A DNA stretch of 64,000 nt from Delphinapterus leucas (lineage: Eukaryota > Chordata > Mammalia > Artiodactyla > Monodontidae), in NCBI RefSeq assembly GCF_002288925.2, contig NW_022098002.1, positions 2,990,295 to 3,054,294 on the forward strand, in the 5' to 3' direction. The translations under genes and the position numbers were made by a program. Below are positions 1 through 10,734 of this stretch, in pieces; within the stretch, counting starts at the first letter, position 1; every line of letters begins with the position of its first letter. The notes beneath the pieces were generated by a model. The model made no database searches. It was given only the letters and a program-made list of their open reading frames with translations, and had not been told where the DNA came from.

Positions 1-1099
1 GAATTAACTATTACAGCTTCTAATTAGGACGCCCTCCTTTTCCTTCACTGACAAAGGCTTCAAGACTGTCTGGCTTTCCTCCCCGCTTTGTGACCTTCCC
101 ACCTCTTGGTCCCCTCTGGTTCTTCTGCTCCCAAGCCTGGCTGAAGAGAGGCCCAGCCACCCCCTCTTGCTGCGCTGAAGACAGGCATTCAGGCTTATTA
201 GTCTGCAATGCTTTTCTACTCATCATGCCCAGAAACAAACCAGGTGTAACAAAAACTACAAATGTGAAGATTCAAGGCTTAGAAAACAACACTTTCTTCC
301 CATCCAGGACCCAGTTCTTGATGTCCTTTCTGAGATGGAAATTGGAAATGTCAGGCTTTTCTGTCTACTTATACCCTTGAAGGTAGATCTTTTCCAACCA
401 CTGGTCTTTGAACACCTGAAGTTGCAACAAGGCAAAATATAAGCCACTTGCTAAAGGCCTTGAATCTGAAGAGGATTGTTTGTATTTCTGAGGAAGTTTT
501 AACTCTCCGCTCTAGGCCTGTTCTTCAAAAAGGAGTAGTCCCTTGGGGCATGTTCTCCCTGGAGGCTTATCCCTAGAGAGGAATTTATAAAATCTTTAGA
601 ACACTGTGTAGAATCACTCCACAAAGCCTAAGTCAAGGTTTTTAACTGAGCAGGAAATTAAAGTTATTATGTTTCCTCCTCCGCCTCTCTCACTCCACAC
701 TAGGAAAGTTAGGAATTTCCACCTTCTCCAAAGCAGAGAATCCAGCAGCCACAGTGCCGAGGCCCTCAGCTCTGTGCTCTGGCCCAGCCCTCTCACCATC
801 CAGACCCTGCACCCACCGCAGCCTGTCCCCTCCTTGGGCTGACTTTCCGCCACCTATTCCATGGCCAAGCCACATGGGCAAACAGTGGGAAGTTGTGGCT
901 TTTTCCCTCTTTTTCTTAACTGTTTGAAAATTTTAGGACCTTTACTATTATTATTATTCTGGAGAGGGAAAATAGACGCAGAATCTTAAGAATTCCAGGA
1001 ACCATCAGAAGAGGCCACAGGGTGAAACTTTCTGTGGAGCACTCGTTTAACTCATCTGATCACACCTACTTTCCTGTCTCATCACCACTGGGAACGGAT
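1..1099. other. Non-coding, no recognised repeat
   Basis: I recognise no gene or transposon here. A short TTA-type microsatellite lies near 943-959. Short open frames on both strands have no recognisable domain and no splice context. Confidence 0.5.
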
Positions 1100-1340
1100 G
1101 AGTCTAGGACCCACCATCTGATGCCTTCAGGATCCCACTGCCTCCTCACTGGCCTCCATCTCACCTACAAATCCTCCACCCTTCAACCCATCCTCCATGG
1201 GCTCTCAGGTTACTCCTTCCTAAAACACCCCCTTCAGACAGATACATCCTCCTTCAAAACTTTCAGTGGGTTCTCGGTTCTAGCCCAGACCCTCCCCAAC
1301 CCGAACATAACCTACCTTTCCCAATACGTCCACCCATGGC
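1100..1340 (+). mobile_element. L2 LINE fragment, plus strand
   Basis: The run of C/T-rich sequence with 'cctcactggcctccatctc' and 'cttcaacccatcctcc' matches the pattern of the L2 ORF2 C-terminal/3' region in forward orientation. It is strongly diverged, as expected for this ancient mammalian LINE. Confidence 0.5.
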
Positions 1341-1342
1341 CT

Positions 1343-1475
1343 CATTCATTCATTCATTTGATATATACATTGAGCATCTAGTCAGTGCCGGGCCCTAGAC
1401 ATACAGATCAGGGTGAGCTAGGTTAGGCGCAGTCTCTGCTCTCATGTGCTTACAACCTGGCCGGGAGAACAGAGA
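1343..1475 (-). mobile_element. L2 LINE 3' end, minus strand
   Basis: A cattcattcattcatt block is followed by 'tgagcatctagtcagtgccgg' and 'ctctcatgtgcttacaacct', the reverse complement of the L2 3' terminus with its short tandem-repeat end. It abuts a plus-strand L2 piece, so two separate L2 events or a local inversion are involved. Confidence 0.65.
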
Positions 1476-1904
1476 CTTCAACAAGTCGTTTCAGTGAGGT
1501 GTGATGAGATGACAAGGAGGAAGATGAGGTGCCAACATCCCCTCCCACCTGGGTCAACTCTCTGTTCCCACTTGGCTGGTTTCCTCACTGACCACTGAAA
1601 ACAGCACGTTCCCTCCGCTGAGGATTTGCTCAGCCACCTCCTTCCCCTATGATGCTTCCCCTGAAAACCCTACCTGTCCTTCGAGGGCCAGGACATGTCC
1701 TGCCTTCTCTGTTTTTTTTGATCCATGAAACCTAGAAGGAATCTTCATTTCCTTCTAAAGCATGGTCCCAGGCAGCATCTTCTAAACCCTGCAAACTCTG
1801 CATTCCAATTCGTCATGAGAGGGATACTCACCCTGTCTTCTCAACCATGGTAGCTCACACTGGGGGCAACAAGAGAACCCACAGCCGCACATGCCCCTCA
1901 CCCA
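1476..1904. other. Non-coding, possible L2 remnants
   Basis: The segment around 1560-1720 resembles L2 3' sequence (for example 'gagggccaggacatgtcctgc'), but too weakly to place. No gene is seen. Confidence 0.3.
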
Positions 1905-1980
1905 GCCCCCAGTGCTCTAGGCACCACGCAGGTGCTGCCTTGTTTCTTCATGGCCACCCTGCAAATATTTATTATCCCTG
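1905..1980 (-). mobile_element. MIR SINE, left part, split by an L1
   Basis: This resembles the MIR tail in reverse ('cctgcaaatatttattatccctg'). The match resumes at 3342 after the L1 insertion, so the two pieces form one MIR interrupted by 1981-3330. Confidence 0.5.
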
Positions 1981-2869
1981 TTTGTTTGTTTAAACATCTT
2001 TACTGGAGTATAATTGCTTTCCAATGGTGTGTTAGTTTCTGCTGTATAACAAAGTGAATCAACTATATATACATATATCCCCATATCTCCTCCCTCTTGT
2101 GTCTCCCACCCTCCCTATCCCACCCCTCTAGGTGGTCACAAAGCTCTCCCTGTGCTATGCGGCTGCTTCCCACTAGCTATCTGTTTTACATTTGGTAGCG
2201 TATATATGTCCATGCCACTCTCTCACTTCGTCCCAGCTTACCCTTCCCCCTCCCCGTGTTCTCAAGTCCATTCTCCATGTCTGCATCTTTATTCTCATCC
2301 TGCCCCTAGGTTCTTCAGAACCATTTTTTTTTTTAGATTCCATATATATGTGTTAGCATACAGTGTTTTTTCCTTTCTGACTTACTTCACTCTGTATGAC
2401 AGACTCTAGGTCCATCCACCACACTACAAATAACCCAGTTTCGTTTCTTTTTATGGCTGAGTAATATTCCATTGTATATATGTGCCACATCTTCTTTATC
2501 CATACCTCTGTCGATGGACACTTGGGTTGCTTCCACGTCCTGGCTATTGTAAATAGAGCTGCAATGAACACTGTGGTACATGACTCTTTTTGAATTATGG
2601 TTTTCTCAGGATATATGCCCAGTAGTGGGATTGCTGGGTCGAATGGTAGTTCTATTTGTAGTTTTTTAAGGAACCTCCATACTGTTCTCCATAGTGGTTG
2701 TATCAATCTACACTCCCACCAACAGTGCAAGAGGGTTCCCTCTTCTCCACACCCTCTCCAGCATTTATTGTTTGTAGGTTTTTTGATGATGGCCATTCTG
2801 ACTGGTGTGAGGTGATACCTCATTGTAGTTTTGATTTACATTTCTCTAATGATTAGAGATGTTGAGCAA
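1981..2869 (-). mobile_element. Young L1, 3' part (3' UTR and ORF2 end)
   Basis: The sequence is the reverse complement of the 3' end of the L1 at 38547-45721: 3' UTR (poly(A) side at the left), then the ORF2 C terminus. The reading frame is largely preserved on the minus strand over 2353-2823, and a cysteine/histidine C-terminal region (C-x3-C ... H) is visible. The segment covers roughly 44,820 to the 3' end of the full-length copy. It is the 3' half of an insertion whose 5' half is inverted (2870-3330). Confidence 0.93.
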
Positions 2870-3330
2870 ACAGGATAGAAAGCCCAGAGATAAACCCCCG
2901 CACATATGGTCACCTTATCTTTGATAAAGGAGGCAGGAATGTACAGTGGAGAAAGGACAGCCTCTTCAATAAGTGGTGCTGGGAAAACTGGACAGCTACA
3001 TGTAAAAGAATGAAATTAGAACACTCCCTAACACCATACACAAAAATAAACTCAAAATGGATTAAAGACCTAAATGTAAGACCAGAGACTATAAAACTCT
3101 TAGAGGAAAACACTAAGGCAGAACACTCTGTGACATAAATCACAGCAAGATCCTTTTTGACCCACCTCCTAGAGTAATGGAAACAAAAGCAAAAATTAAC
3201 AAATGGGACCTAATGAAACTTAAAAGCTTTTGCACAGCAAAGGAAACCATAAAGAAGACGAAAAGACAAACCTCAGAATGGGAGAAAATATTTGCAAACG
3301 AAGCAACTGACAAAGGATTAATCTGCAAAA
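2870..3330 (+). mobile_element. Young L1, inverted 5' part
   Basis: The plus-strand match is to ORF2 of the full-length L1, roughly 44,232-44,691. It directly follows the minus-strand half, with about 125 bases of L1 missing between the two. An 11-bp flanking duplication (1970-1980 and 3331-3341, one mismatch) brackets both halves, which shows a single insertion with 5' inversion, the product expected from twin priming. Confidence 0.92.
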
Positions 3331-3341
3331 TATCATCCCTG

Positions 3342-3470
3342 CTCTAACGGGGGGAAAACGAAGGCTGCAAGAGGCAAAGTAACTTGCGGGAGGTTAGCAG
3401 GCAGTCTGCGCAGCTGCAGCGGGTGACCCGGGGTCTGCCCCCTGCTGCACCCAGCGCTTTCCCTGCCAGC
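3342..3470 (-). mobile_element. MIR SINE, right part
   Basis: 'gcaagaggcaaagtaacttg' matches the MIR core in reverse ('agaggttaagtaacttgccc' type). It continues the MIR started at 1905 on the other side of the L1. Confidence 0.55.
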
Positions 3471-4310
3471 ACCGCCTCCCTGCTCAGCGCCCCGAGGGTC
3501 AGGAGCTGCTTCCCCTTCATGGGGAGGAGCACAGGGAATCCCAGGGCCCTGGCTTGCTGACTTTCTAATTAGCCTGAGAGAAGGCACCACTTTAAGTCCA
3601 TTATTCCTCCAGCTTCTGGGCTGCAAAAGACAGGCCAAGTTTTCACGCTGAGCCAGTGAAGCCTCAGGACCCCTATTCAGGCTCCCCCAGCCCTGTGATC
3701 TAACCTGTATTGTTATTCATTTTCATTCAGATGCGTGCAGGGCAGCCCTGATCGCAGACATGGGGAGCCCAGGAGGATGAAAGGAGCGGCGTGTGGGCGT
3801 GTGCCGTGGGGAGAGGCCGACAGGGATGCAGGGCAAGAGTCAGGCTCAGATTCCAGCCCTGTCTCTATCGCACTATTAAGAGCTGTCCTGTACTGCAGGC
3901 TTACGTGTCAGCGCTGAGCTCGACTATTCCCATGCTCTGCTTCATTCAATCCACTAGTCACCAGAGTCTAGTGTGAAATAAAGGAGCCGGCTCTTCCAGA
4001 AACATCCTACTTCACCTGTGCCTGGACAAGCATTTCTCAGCCTCTCTGCAGAGTCCTGGGGTCAGGCTGTCAGGTGCCTGCCCGGCCCCAAGTAAAGGAA
4101 GAAGAAAAGACACATCACTGAAGGTGAAGCGCTGTCCAGGGATTCCAAGCCCCAACAAAGGAATTCTCTCTCCCTCTTTCTAAAAATATACACATATACC
4201 ACTGCCCTCACCTTCACCCGCCACCAGCTCTTACAGCTCCTTAGCTGTTTCCACATCATCTCCACTATTCCACCAGGCCCTGGAGAAGGTGCGGATTTCA
4301 CCCTATATCT
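3471..4310. other. Non-coding, GC-rich to mixed
   Basis: No gene is recognised. A weak MIR-like stretch is possible at about 3830-3885 ('caggctcagattccagccct'). The open frames here lack recognisable domains. Confidence 0.35.
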
Positions 4311-4370
4311 ACACATACACACGCGTCTCGCGCGCGCGCGCACACACACACACACACATACACACTCTTT
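4311..4370. repeat. (CG)n/(CA)n alternating dinucleotide tract
   Basis: A (CG)n run at about 4328-4341 passes directly into (CA)n ending at about 4365. Alternating purine-pyrimidine of this kind can adopt Z-DNA. An uninterrupted CpG run is unusual in mammalian DNA. Confidence 0.9.
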
Positions 4371-4534
4371 TTAGCTCTCAGAATCGCAGAATAGGAGCAC
4401 TAGAGGGATCTTCAGTCTCTAATGGGAGCAGTAACAAAAACATTCTTTCTATAGATAAGTGTTTTTCCTGGACATTAATCCATTCACAAAAATAAAATTG
4501 GGAGTTTGAGCTGGCCTGTCCTTTCTAAGGTTGT

Positions 4535-4625
4535 GCCTCCCCCTACCCTGTGACCTCTGTCTCCCCACGACTCTCTGAAGGCAGGACAACGGCTTATGCT
4601 TCTTGGTAAAGTGTTATAATGTACT
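4535..4625 (+). mobile_element. Possible L2 3' fragment
   Basis: 'gactctctgaaggcaggacaac' resembles the L2 3' motif 'gctccttgagggcagggac'. Only a short stretch supports it. Confidence 0.3.
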
Positions 4626-4898
4626 TTTCACATTCGTCAGTCTAATACTAGATTACTAGCTCGCCCCAGGAGGCTCACTCACAAGCTGGAGGTGGCGTCG
4701 GGGAGGAAGTCACACCAGCTACCACCCTTCCTCTCACTACCTTCGGATTCACGATTGGTTTTTATTTTTTCCAGTTTTATAGAGGTATAAATGATGAATA
4801 AAATTGTAAAGTATACAGCATAATAGATATATGTATACATTGTGAAATGATTACCACAATTAAGTTGATTAACACATCTATTAGCTCACACAGTTACC

Positions 4899-4916
4899 AT
4901 GGTGTGTGTGTGTGGT
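4899..4916. repeat. (TG)n microsatellite
   Basis: A short TG dinucleotide run inside the old L1M 3' UTR. Confidence 0.85.
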
Positions 4917-4966
4917 GACAACGCTTAAGAGCTATTCTCTTAGCGTATTTCAAATATACAATACAG

Positions 4967-5176
4967 GGCTTCCCCGGTGGCACAGTGGTTAAGAGTCCGC
5001 CTGCCGATGCGGGGGACCGGTCCGGGAAGATCCCACACGCCGTGGAGCGGCTGGGCCCGTGAGCCGTGGCCGCTGGGCCTGCGCGTCCGGAGCCTGTGCT
5101 CCGCAACGGGAAAGGCCACAGCAGTGAGAGGCCCGCGTACCGCAAAAAACAACGACAACAACAACAACAACAAAAC
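4967..5176 (+). mobile_element. CHR-type tRNA-derived SINE, B box deleted
   Basis: The element opens with 'gggcttccccggtggcacag' and ends in a (CAA)n-type tail. Flanking 9-bp duplications 'acaatacag' sit at 4958-4966 and 5177-5185. Compared with the copy at 10735, about 15 bases that include the RNA polymerase III B box ('ggttc...') are missing between 'gggggac' and 'cggtccggg'. It is inserted in the 3' UTR of the L1M. Confidence 0.95.
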
Positions 5177-5484
5177 ACAATACAGTGTTGTTAACTGTAG
5201 TCACCATGCCATACATTAGATCCCCAGGACTTACTCGCTTTACAACTGAAAGTTTGTACACTTTGACCAACATCTCCCCATTTCCACCCGCCAACCCGTC
5301 AATCAACATTCTACCCTGTATTTCTACAACTTTTTTTTTTAAGATTCCACATATGAGTGAGATCATACAGTATTTGTCTTTCTGTCTCTGGCTTATTTCA
5401 CTTAACATAATGTCCCCCAGGTTCATCCATGTTATCACAAATGGCAAGGTTTCCTTCTTTTTATGGCTGAATAATATTCTATGG

Positions 5485-5532
5485 TGTGTGTGTGTATGTA
5501 TAATTGTGATATATATAAATATATATCACATT
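5485..5532. repeat. (TG)n and (AT)n microsatellite
   Basis: TG repeats followed by AT-rich repeats inside the L1M, replacing the usual 'tccattgtatatat' stretch of the element. Confidence 0.7.
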
Positions 5533-5838
5533 TCCTTTATTCATTAATCTGTCAAAAGACACTTAGGTTGTTTCCATATCTTGGCTATTGTGAATAACGC
5601 CGCGATGAATATGAGAGTGCTGCGAGATGTTGATTCCCTTTCCTTTGGATGTATATCCAGAAGTAGACTTGCTGGATCATATGGTAATTCTCTTTTGTAT
5701 TTTTTCAGGAACCTCCACACTGTTTTCCATAATCGCTGTACCAACTTTCATTCCCCCCAACAGTGCACAAGGGTTCCCTTTTCTCCATATCCTTGCAAAA
5801 ATTTGTTATCTCTTGTCAGTTTTCTGGTCTTTTTATTA

Positions 5839-6214
5839 TTTTTTTAATAGATCTTTATTGGAGTACAATTGCTTCACAATACTGTGTTAGTTTCTGTTGC
5901 ACAACAAAGTGAATCAGCCATATGCATGCACGTGTCCCCATATCCCCTCCCTCTTGAGCCTCCCTCCCATCCTCCCCATCCCACCTCTCTAGGTCATCAC
6001 AAAGCACTGAGCTGATCTCCCTGTGCTATGCGGCTGCTTCCCACCAGTCAACTATTTTACATTCGGTAGTGTGTAAACGTTGATGCTACTCTCACTTCGC
6101 CCAGCTTCCCCCTCCCACCCCATGTCCCCAAGTCCATTCTCTATGTCTACCTCTTTATTCCTGCCCTGCAACTAGGTTCATCAGTACCTTTTTTTTTCTA
6201 GGTTCCATATATAT
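5839..6214 (-). mobile_element. L1 3' UTR fragment nested in the L1M
   Basis: The T-rich start and 'agatctttattggagtacaa', then 'tctccctgtgctatgcggct', match the reverse 3' UTR of the young L1. It breaks the L1M match, which resumes at 'ctcttttgataataaccat'. It is a short 5'-truncated insertion and is more diverged than the copies at 1981 and 25660. Confidence 0.9.
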
Positions 6215-7312
6215 CTCTTTTGATAATAACCATCCTAACAAGTGTGAGGTGATATCTCGTTGTGGTTTTGATTTGCATTTTCCTGATGTTTAGTGATGTT
6301 GAGCATGTTTCCATGTACTTGTTGGGTTCCGTATATATTTTGGATATCAACCTCATATCAGATATATGATTTGCAAATGTTTTCTCCCATTCTATAGGTT
6401 GCCTTTTCATTTTGTTGATAATTTCCTTTGCTGTACAGAAGCTTTTCAGCTTATGTAGTCCCACTTGTTTATTTTTCTTTTCTTCCCTGTGCTTTTGATG
6501 TCATATCCAAAAAATCATTTCCAAGACCTTATGTCAAGGAGCTTTTTCTTTATATTTTCTTCTAAGAGCTTTACAGTTTCAGGTCTTACATTTAAGGCTT
6601 TGATCCATTTTCCATTAATTTTTGTGAGTGGTTTAAGATAAGGATAGTTTCATTATTTTACATAAGGATATCTAATTTCCCCAACACCATTTATTGAACA
6701 GACTGTCCTTGCCCCACTGTATGTTCCTGGCACCCCTGTCAAAGATGAGTTGACATGGGTTTATTTCTGGGCTCTCTATTCTGTTCCATCCACCTAGGTG
6801 TGAGTTTTTATGCCAGTACCATACTGTTTTGATTACTGTGGTTTTGAAATGTAGTTTAAAATCAGGAATTGTGATGCCTCCAGCATCATTCTTCTTTCTC
6901 AAGACTGCTTTGGCCATTTGGAGTCTTTTGTGCTCCCACATGAATTTCAGAATTTTTTTCAATTTCTATGAAAAATGCCACTGGAATTTTGATATGAATC
7001 TATAGATCGCTTTGGACAGTATGGACAGTTTAACAATATTAGTCCTTTCAATCCATGAAAATGGAATATGTTTCCATTTGTTTGTGTCTTATTCAATTTA
7101 TTTCATCGAAGTCTTATAGTTTTCTGTGTACGGGTCTCTAGCCCACATGGTTAAATGTATTCCTAAGTATTTTAAGTGGGAATGTTTTCTTAATTTCTTT
7201 TTCAGCTATTCTGTTGCTGGTATACAGAAATGAAAGTGATTTTTGTATGTTGATTGTGTATCCTCCAATTCTCCTGAGTTTGTTGATTAGCTCTAACAGT
7301 TTTTGGTGGAGT

Positions 7313-8032
7313 CTTGGCCGGGTCCTAAGAGCCTGCCAGTTCTCTCTAGAGCAGTGCCCTGAAGTCCTCAAGTTTGTGGGTTTTCTCCCAATCACACAGC
7401 CGTCTGCAAAGTCTTGTGCTCACCATCCATGGGAGCATGTGCCAGGAGCTGGCCATGCGGGGAGAGGAGGTTGAAGTGCACAGAATGTTAGAGGTGCCCA
7501 TGGGCCAGTTAGGTGGACCACAAGTGAGGTGTGGGGGAGCTTCCTGACAGAGGCCACAAAGCATTTAATAGGATGAACTGCAAAGCACTTAGCAGCATCC
7601 TTTTGATGAGTTCTGAGTCCTAGTTGCTGTGCTCCCAGCCCCTCCCAACTCCTCAACTGTGCAAATCACCTCAGTATTCTGGGTGGGGTGAGAAGGAAGT
7701 GGGCCCCTTGAGCAGCATCCCGCACAGCTCGGGAAGCTGGGTGCTCACTCACACACTGTCACTTTTCCCTGGGAGAGAAATGCAGCCCAAGGGGGTCTCT
7801 CTTGGCACTAAGCTGTGCCACCTTGGGGGAGAAGTGATGCAGGTGAAGGAGAAGAAACCATTCTTCTTACCCTTTTCAATGCATCCAGTCTCAGATTTTT
7901 CTGTTGGACCTTCTACGCTGGACTCCTGGACTCCCAAAAAGGTACTTCTGTCCATGCGTGATTGTCAAATCAACATTCTGTGAGGGGATGACAGTAGAAA
8001 TTTCCTATTCTGCCATCTTTCTGACATCACAC
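7313..8032 (-). mobile_element. L1M 5' UTR remnant
   Basis: The right end, 'cctattctgccatctt', is the reverse of the characteristic L1 5' start ('agatggcagaatagg'). The GC-richer sequence between 7313 and 8032 fits an L1M 5' UTR. This suggests that the element at 4755 reached its 5' end and later lost ORF1 and the first part of ORF2, although two independent L1M pieces are also possible. Confidence 0.65.
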
Positions 8033-8334
8033 GCCTCAGGATTCATTTCAGATTTCATGATTCTCTAGTACCTTGTAAGTCTTCTCAGAGATGGCTTCTG
8101 CATATCTTTAGGTGGGGAGATTGTATCAAAACATGATTAGTTCCAGGAAACCCTAAATCCTCCCTTACTGTCCAGGATATAAAGACCTATTTGTTTCGTC
8201 GACTTGGGGAATCTTTACTGTCAGTCCAAGGCATCTTTGGTAATTAACCTTATCAACTAATCTTGAACTTTCTCTCACTCTCATCTTTCTTACATCTGGA
8301 CTCTCATTCCTGCTTCTTCTCTCTCTCTCGGGAT

Positions 8335-8560
8335 AATGTAGTACTTAGGGCTGTTGGGTTAGCCTGCCTGGACTCCAACCCTTTGCTACCTCCTAGCTTT
8401 GTGACCTTATTTGCTCTGAGTATCAGTCTCCTTTCTGTTAGCTGGGAAGATGTTAATATCTGGCCAAGTGGATTAAAGAATAAGTGAGATAATGCTTGCA
8501 AAATTCTTAGCAGAGACTGTCACATACTAAGAGCTCTGCGTTGATTATTTATTGGTCCTT
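8335..8560 (+). mobile_element. MIR SINE
   Basis: Forward MIR layout: 'gcctggactccaaccctttg', 'agctttgtgaccttatttgc', 'gtgagataatgcttgcaaaa'. Diverged but covers most of the element. Confidence 0.8.
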
Positions 8561-8869
8561 CTCATGTAGAGTTACAGGCATCATCATTCACAGTGGTCCT
8601 CCCTACTCCAGGCTCTTGCGGGTTTTAGCTACAACCTGCAACAAAGGTAAGTATTGTAGCGGAGCCTATTCAACAAGCAAGTTTAACTTCCTGGAACCAC
8701 TTAAAACCAAAAATGATGAGCTTCCTCACAGAACCCAGGATTGGTCTAATCCTAAAATGAAGCATAGATGGCTCTGTCCCTGGGAATTGCAGAGGTGAAT
8801 GGACAGAGCTAAAAGCCAAATTGTTTCTTCATCTAATTTTACATTATCCTTTTATTCTGACTCACGGCC
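8561..8869. other. Non-coding, no recognised repeat
   Basis: Nothing recognisable was found on either strand. Confidence 0.4.
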
Positions 8870-9800
8870 TCTTTCTTTCTTCTTCATCCTGAATATGCAC
8901 CTTCACTAAACCCTGTCTTCTCTTGCTCCACGCAGCTTCCCTCTGGGGCCAGTGCACACCCAGGGCTCACTTCCAGGCTCTTGTCTCCTGCATCTGTTGC
9001 TCTAGTTCCAACTTCTTTCCAGGCTTCCAGTTCCAAATTTCCAGCTGTGGGATGTTTCCACTTAGATGTCCCCCCAGCACCTCAAACCCAGCAAAAAATA
9101 CAGCTCATTATGTGCCCACACACACCAGCTTGTTTTTCCACTCATGGCACCCTCTTACTCCTTGTCACTGGTCTTACAAACCTCAGCCATCTCTCTCCAC
9201 CTGCACCCCTCAGCCCATCTGTAACTAATATTATACCTGTTTTTCTTCCTTTGAACATTAGCTGCTCCTTACTTCCCATGTGCTCTACCAGCCCTGTCTG
9301 TCTGGCCCTCCTCACCTCCTGCCCAGACCTCCTGTACCAGCCCCCCCAACCCATTCCCTTGGCTTCAGCCAATCATTTGTCCAAGCCAGCCTATGTGCTG
9401 CCACCAGACTGCCCTTTGGCCCAGGCACACCTCTGTTCCAAATCACTCGTCGTCTGCATTGCCTGTGACCGTCTCTGGCTCTAGCATGCAGGAATCGCCT
9501 CACTTCCACCTCTGCTTAACGCTCTCCCTTTATTTCCCACAGGCTCAGCCAAACAAGTACCACCGCGATCTCCAAGCATGCTTTGTCCTTGTTGCCTTGT
9601 GCCTTTTCAACCTCCTCTCTCAAATCCAACCTTGTCTACAGCCCCTCTTCATTCTTCAAAGCTCAGCTCAGTGTCCTTCCCTCTCATGAAGTCTCGCCCC
9701 ATTTCCCAAGCAGAAATAACCCCTTAGAAAGTCTCACCCCTCTGAATCCCCAAAGCTCTTTGAGTTCTGTTTGGATACTTTCAAGAATTTAATTCAACAA
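8870..9800 (+). mobile_element. L2 LINE, long 3' part
   Basis: 'ttccacttagatgtccccc' and 'agcacctcaaacccagcaaa' match the conserved L2 ORF2 C-terminal region. Later C/T-rich sequence ('cttcattcttcaaagctcagctca') fits the L2 3' region. A long open frame at 8981-9484 is a low-complexity product of this C/T-rich strand, not a gene. The middle part (about 9250-9550) is less certain. Confidence 0.7.
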
Positions 9801-9832
9801 ACACATACTGAACACAAATGAAATGAGAGAGT
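9788..9832 (-). mobile_element. L2 3' terminus, short
   Basis: 'attcaacaaacacatactgaacac' matches the reverse L2 end. Short, so tentative. Confidence 0.4.
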
Positions 9833-10532
9833 GTTGACACTGGGTGACAAGGGAAGGGAGTAGAGGAGGGCAGGTCCTCTTCTCTCAGTACCTCAGTTAT
9901 CAGACCCACAGGCCAACAGCTCCGAGATGTAGCAAAGCTATGATGGAGTTGGGAAGAATGTGCCCTTAGAGTTAGGAATTACTCAGCTTTCCTTTCTCCC
10001 CCACACGCCCAGGGCTGGGTCCCTCCTTCCTACAGCAGGGTTTTCCAGCTCCACTGCAAGAAGCCCAGGCTTCTGTGGGATCCTGCCAAAGTTCCACAGG
10101 GTCACTTTGGAAGTAGAGGTAGGCCTTGAATATTTTCTGAGATTACATCCCTTTACTATGCTTTATATATTGTCATAATACTTCTGAAAACAATTCCTTT
10201 TTCTGCCTTTATCCAGATTATACCTACAAATACCCAGAAAATGCTCATTTTCTCCCAGATACGAAGACTGGGCCAGAGAAGGAACTCAACGGAACTGTCA
10301 CCAAAAAGAGTAAAATGCATTTCATTTGTCATATTGTGGGTTATGTAATAATGTAAAATGAAAAATAAAATATTATAACTCCTCAGAACCTCTATTCTCA
10401 ACCTGAATGTATCAGTATTTCCTTTTTATCATGTTTTATCAGACACCCCCTCACCTCCTCCACCACAGCTCCACCTGATCGGGTTCCTGGATTAACCACA
10501 GCCCCTGTCCCCTTATAAGACATGCCACAATC
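9833..10532. other. Non-coding, no recognised repeat
   Basis: No gene or transposon is recognised. AT-rich around 10300-10440. Confidence 0.4.
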
Positions 10533-10547
10533 AAGAAGCCAGGCATC

Positions 10548-10732
10548 CGGTCCAGTGGTTAAGACTTCACCTTCCAATGCAGGGGGTGCAGGTTCGATCC
10601 CTGGTCGGGGAGCTAAGATCGCACATGCCTCACGGCCAAAAAATCAAAACATAAAACAGAAGCAATAGTGTAACAAATTCAATAAAGACTTTAAAAATGG
10701 TCCACATTAAAATAAAATAAAAATAAAAAATA
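10548..10732 (+). mobile_element. CHR-type SINE (outer element of a composite)
   Basis: A slightly 5'-truncated tRNA-derived SINE beginning 'cggtccagtggttaagac', with an intact-looking B box GGTTCGATCCC (10591-10601) and the tRNA-unrelated 3' part ('caataaagactttaaaaatgg'). A 15-bp duplication 'aagaagccaggcatc' lies at 10533-10547 and recurs only after the following SINE (10973-10987), so that SINE sits inside this one's A-rich tail. Confidence 0.95.
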
Positions 10733-10734
10733 TA

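Larger units (their letters stand above)
4755..7312 (-). mobile_element. Old L1M LINE: 3' UTR through RT region
   Basis: This is an L1M-type element read in reverse, from the 3' UTR (about 4755-5440) into ORF2. Short minus-strand ORF2 fragments remain at 5544-5744, 6198-6464, 6672-6962 and 7138-7395, in different frames with stops, so the coding capacity is lost. It is interrupted by a SINE (4967-5176) and by a younger L1 3' end (5839-6214). At about 7312 the sequence jumps from mid-RT to the 5' UTR. Confidence 0.9.

Noticed and set aside
8981..9484. A 167-codon open frame on the plus strand
   Set aside because: It lies in C/T-rich L2 sequence, is low in complexity and has no recognisable domain or splice context.
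10560..10605. A possible tRNA gene
   Set aside because: The A- and B-box-like sequence belongs to a tRNA-derived SINE with a tail and target duplications. It does not fold as a full tRNA gene.
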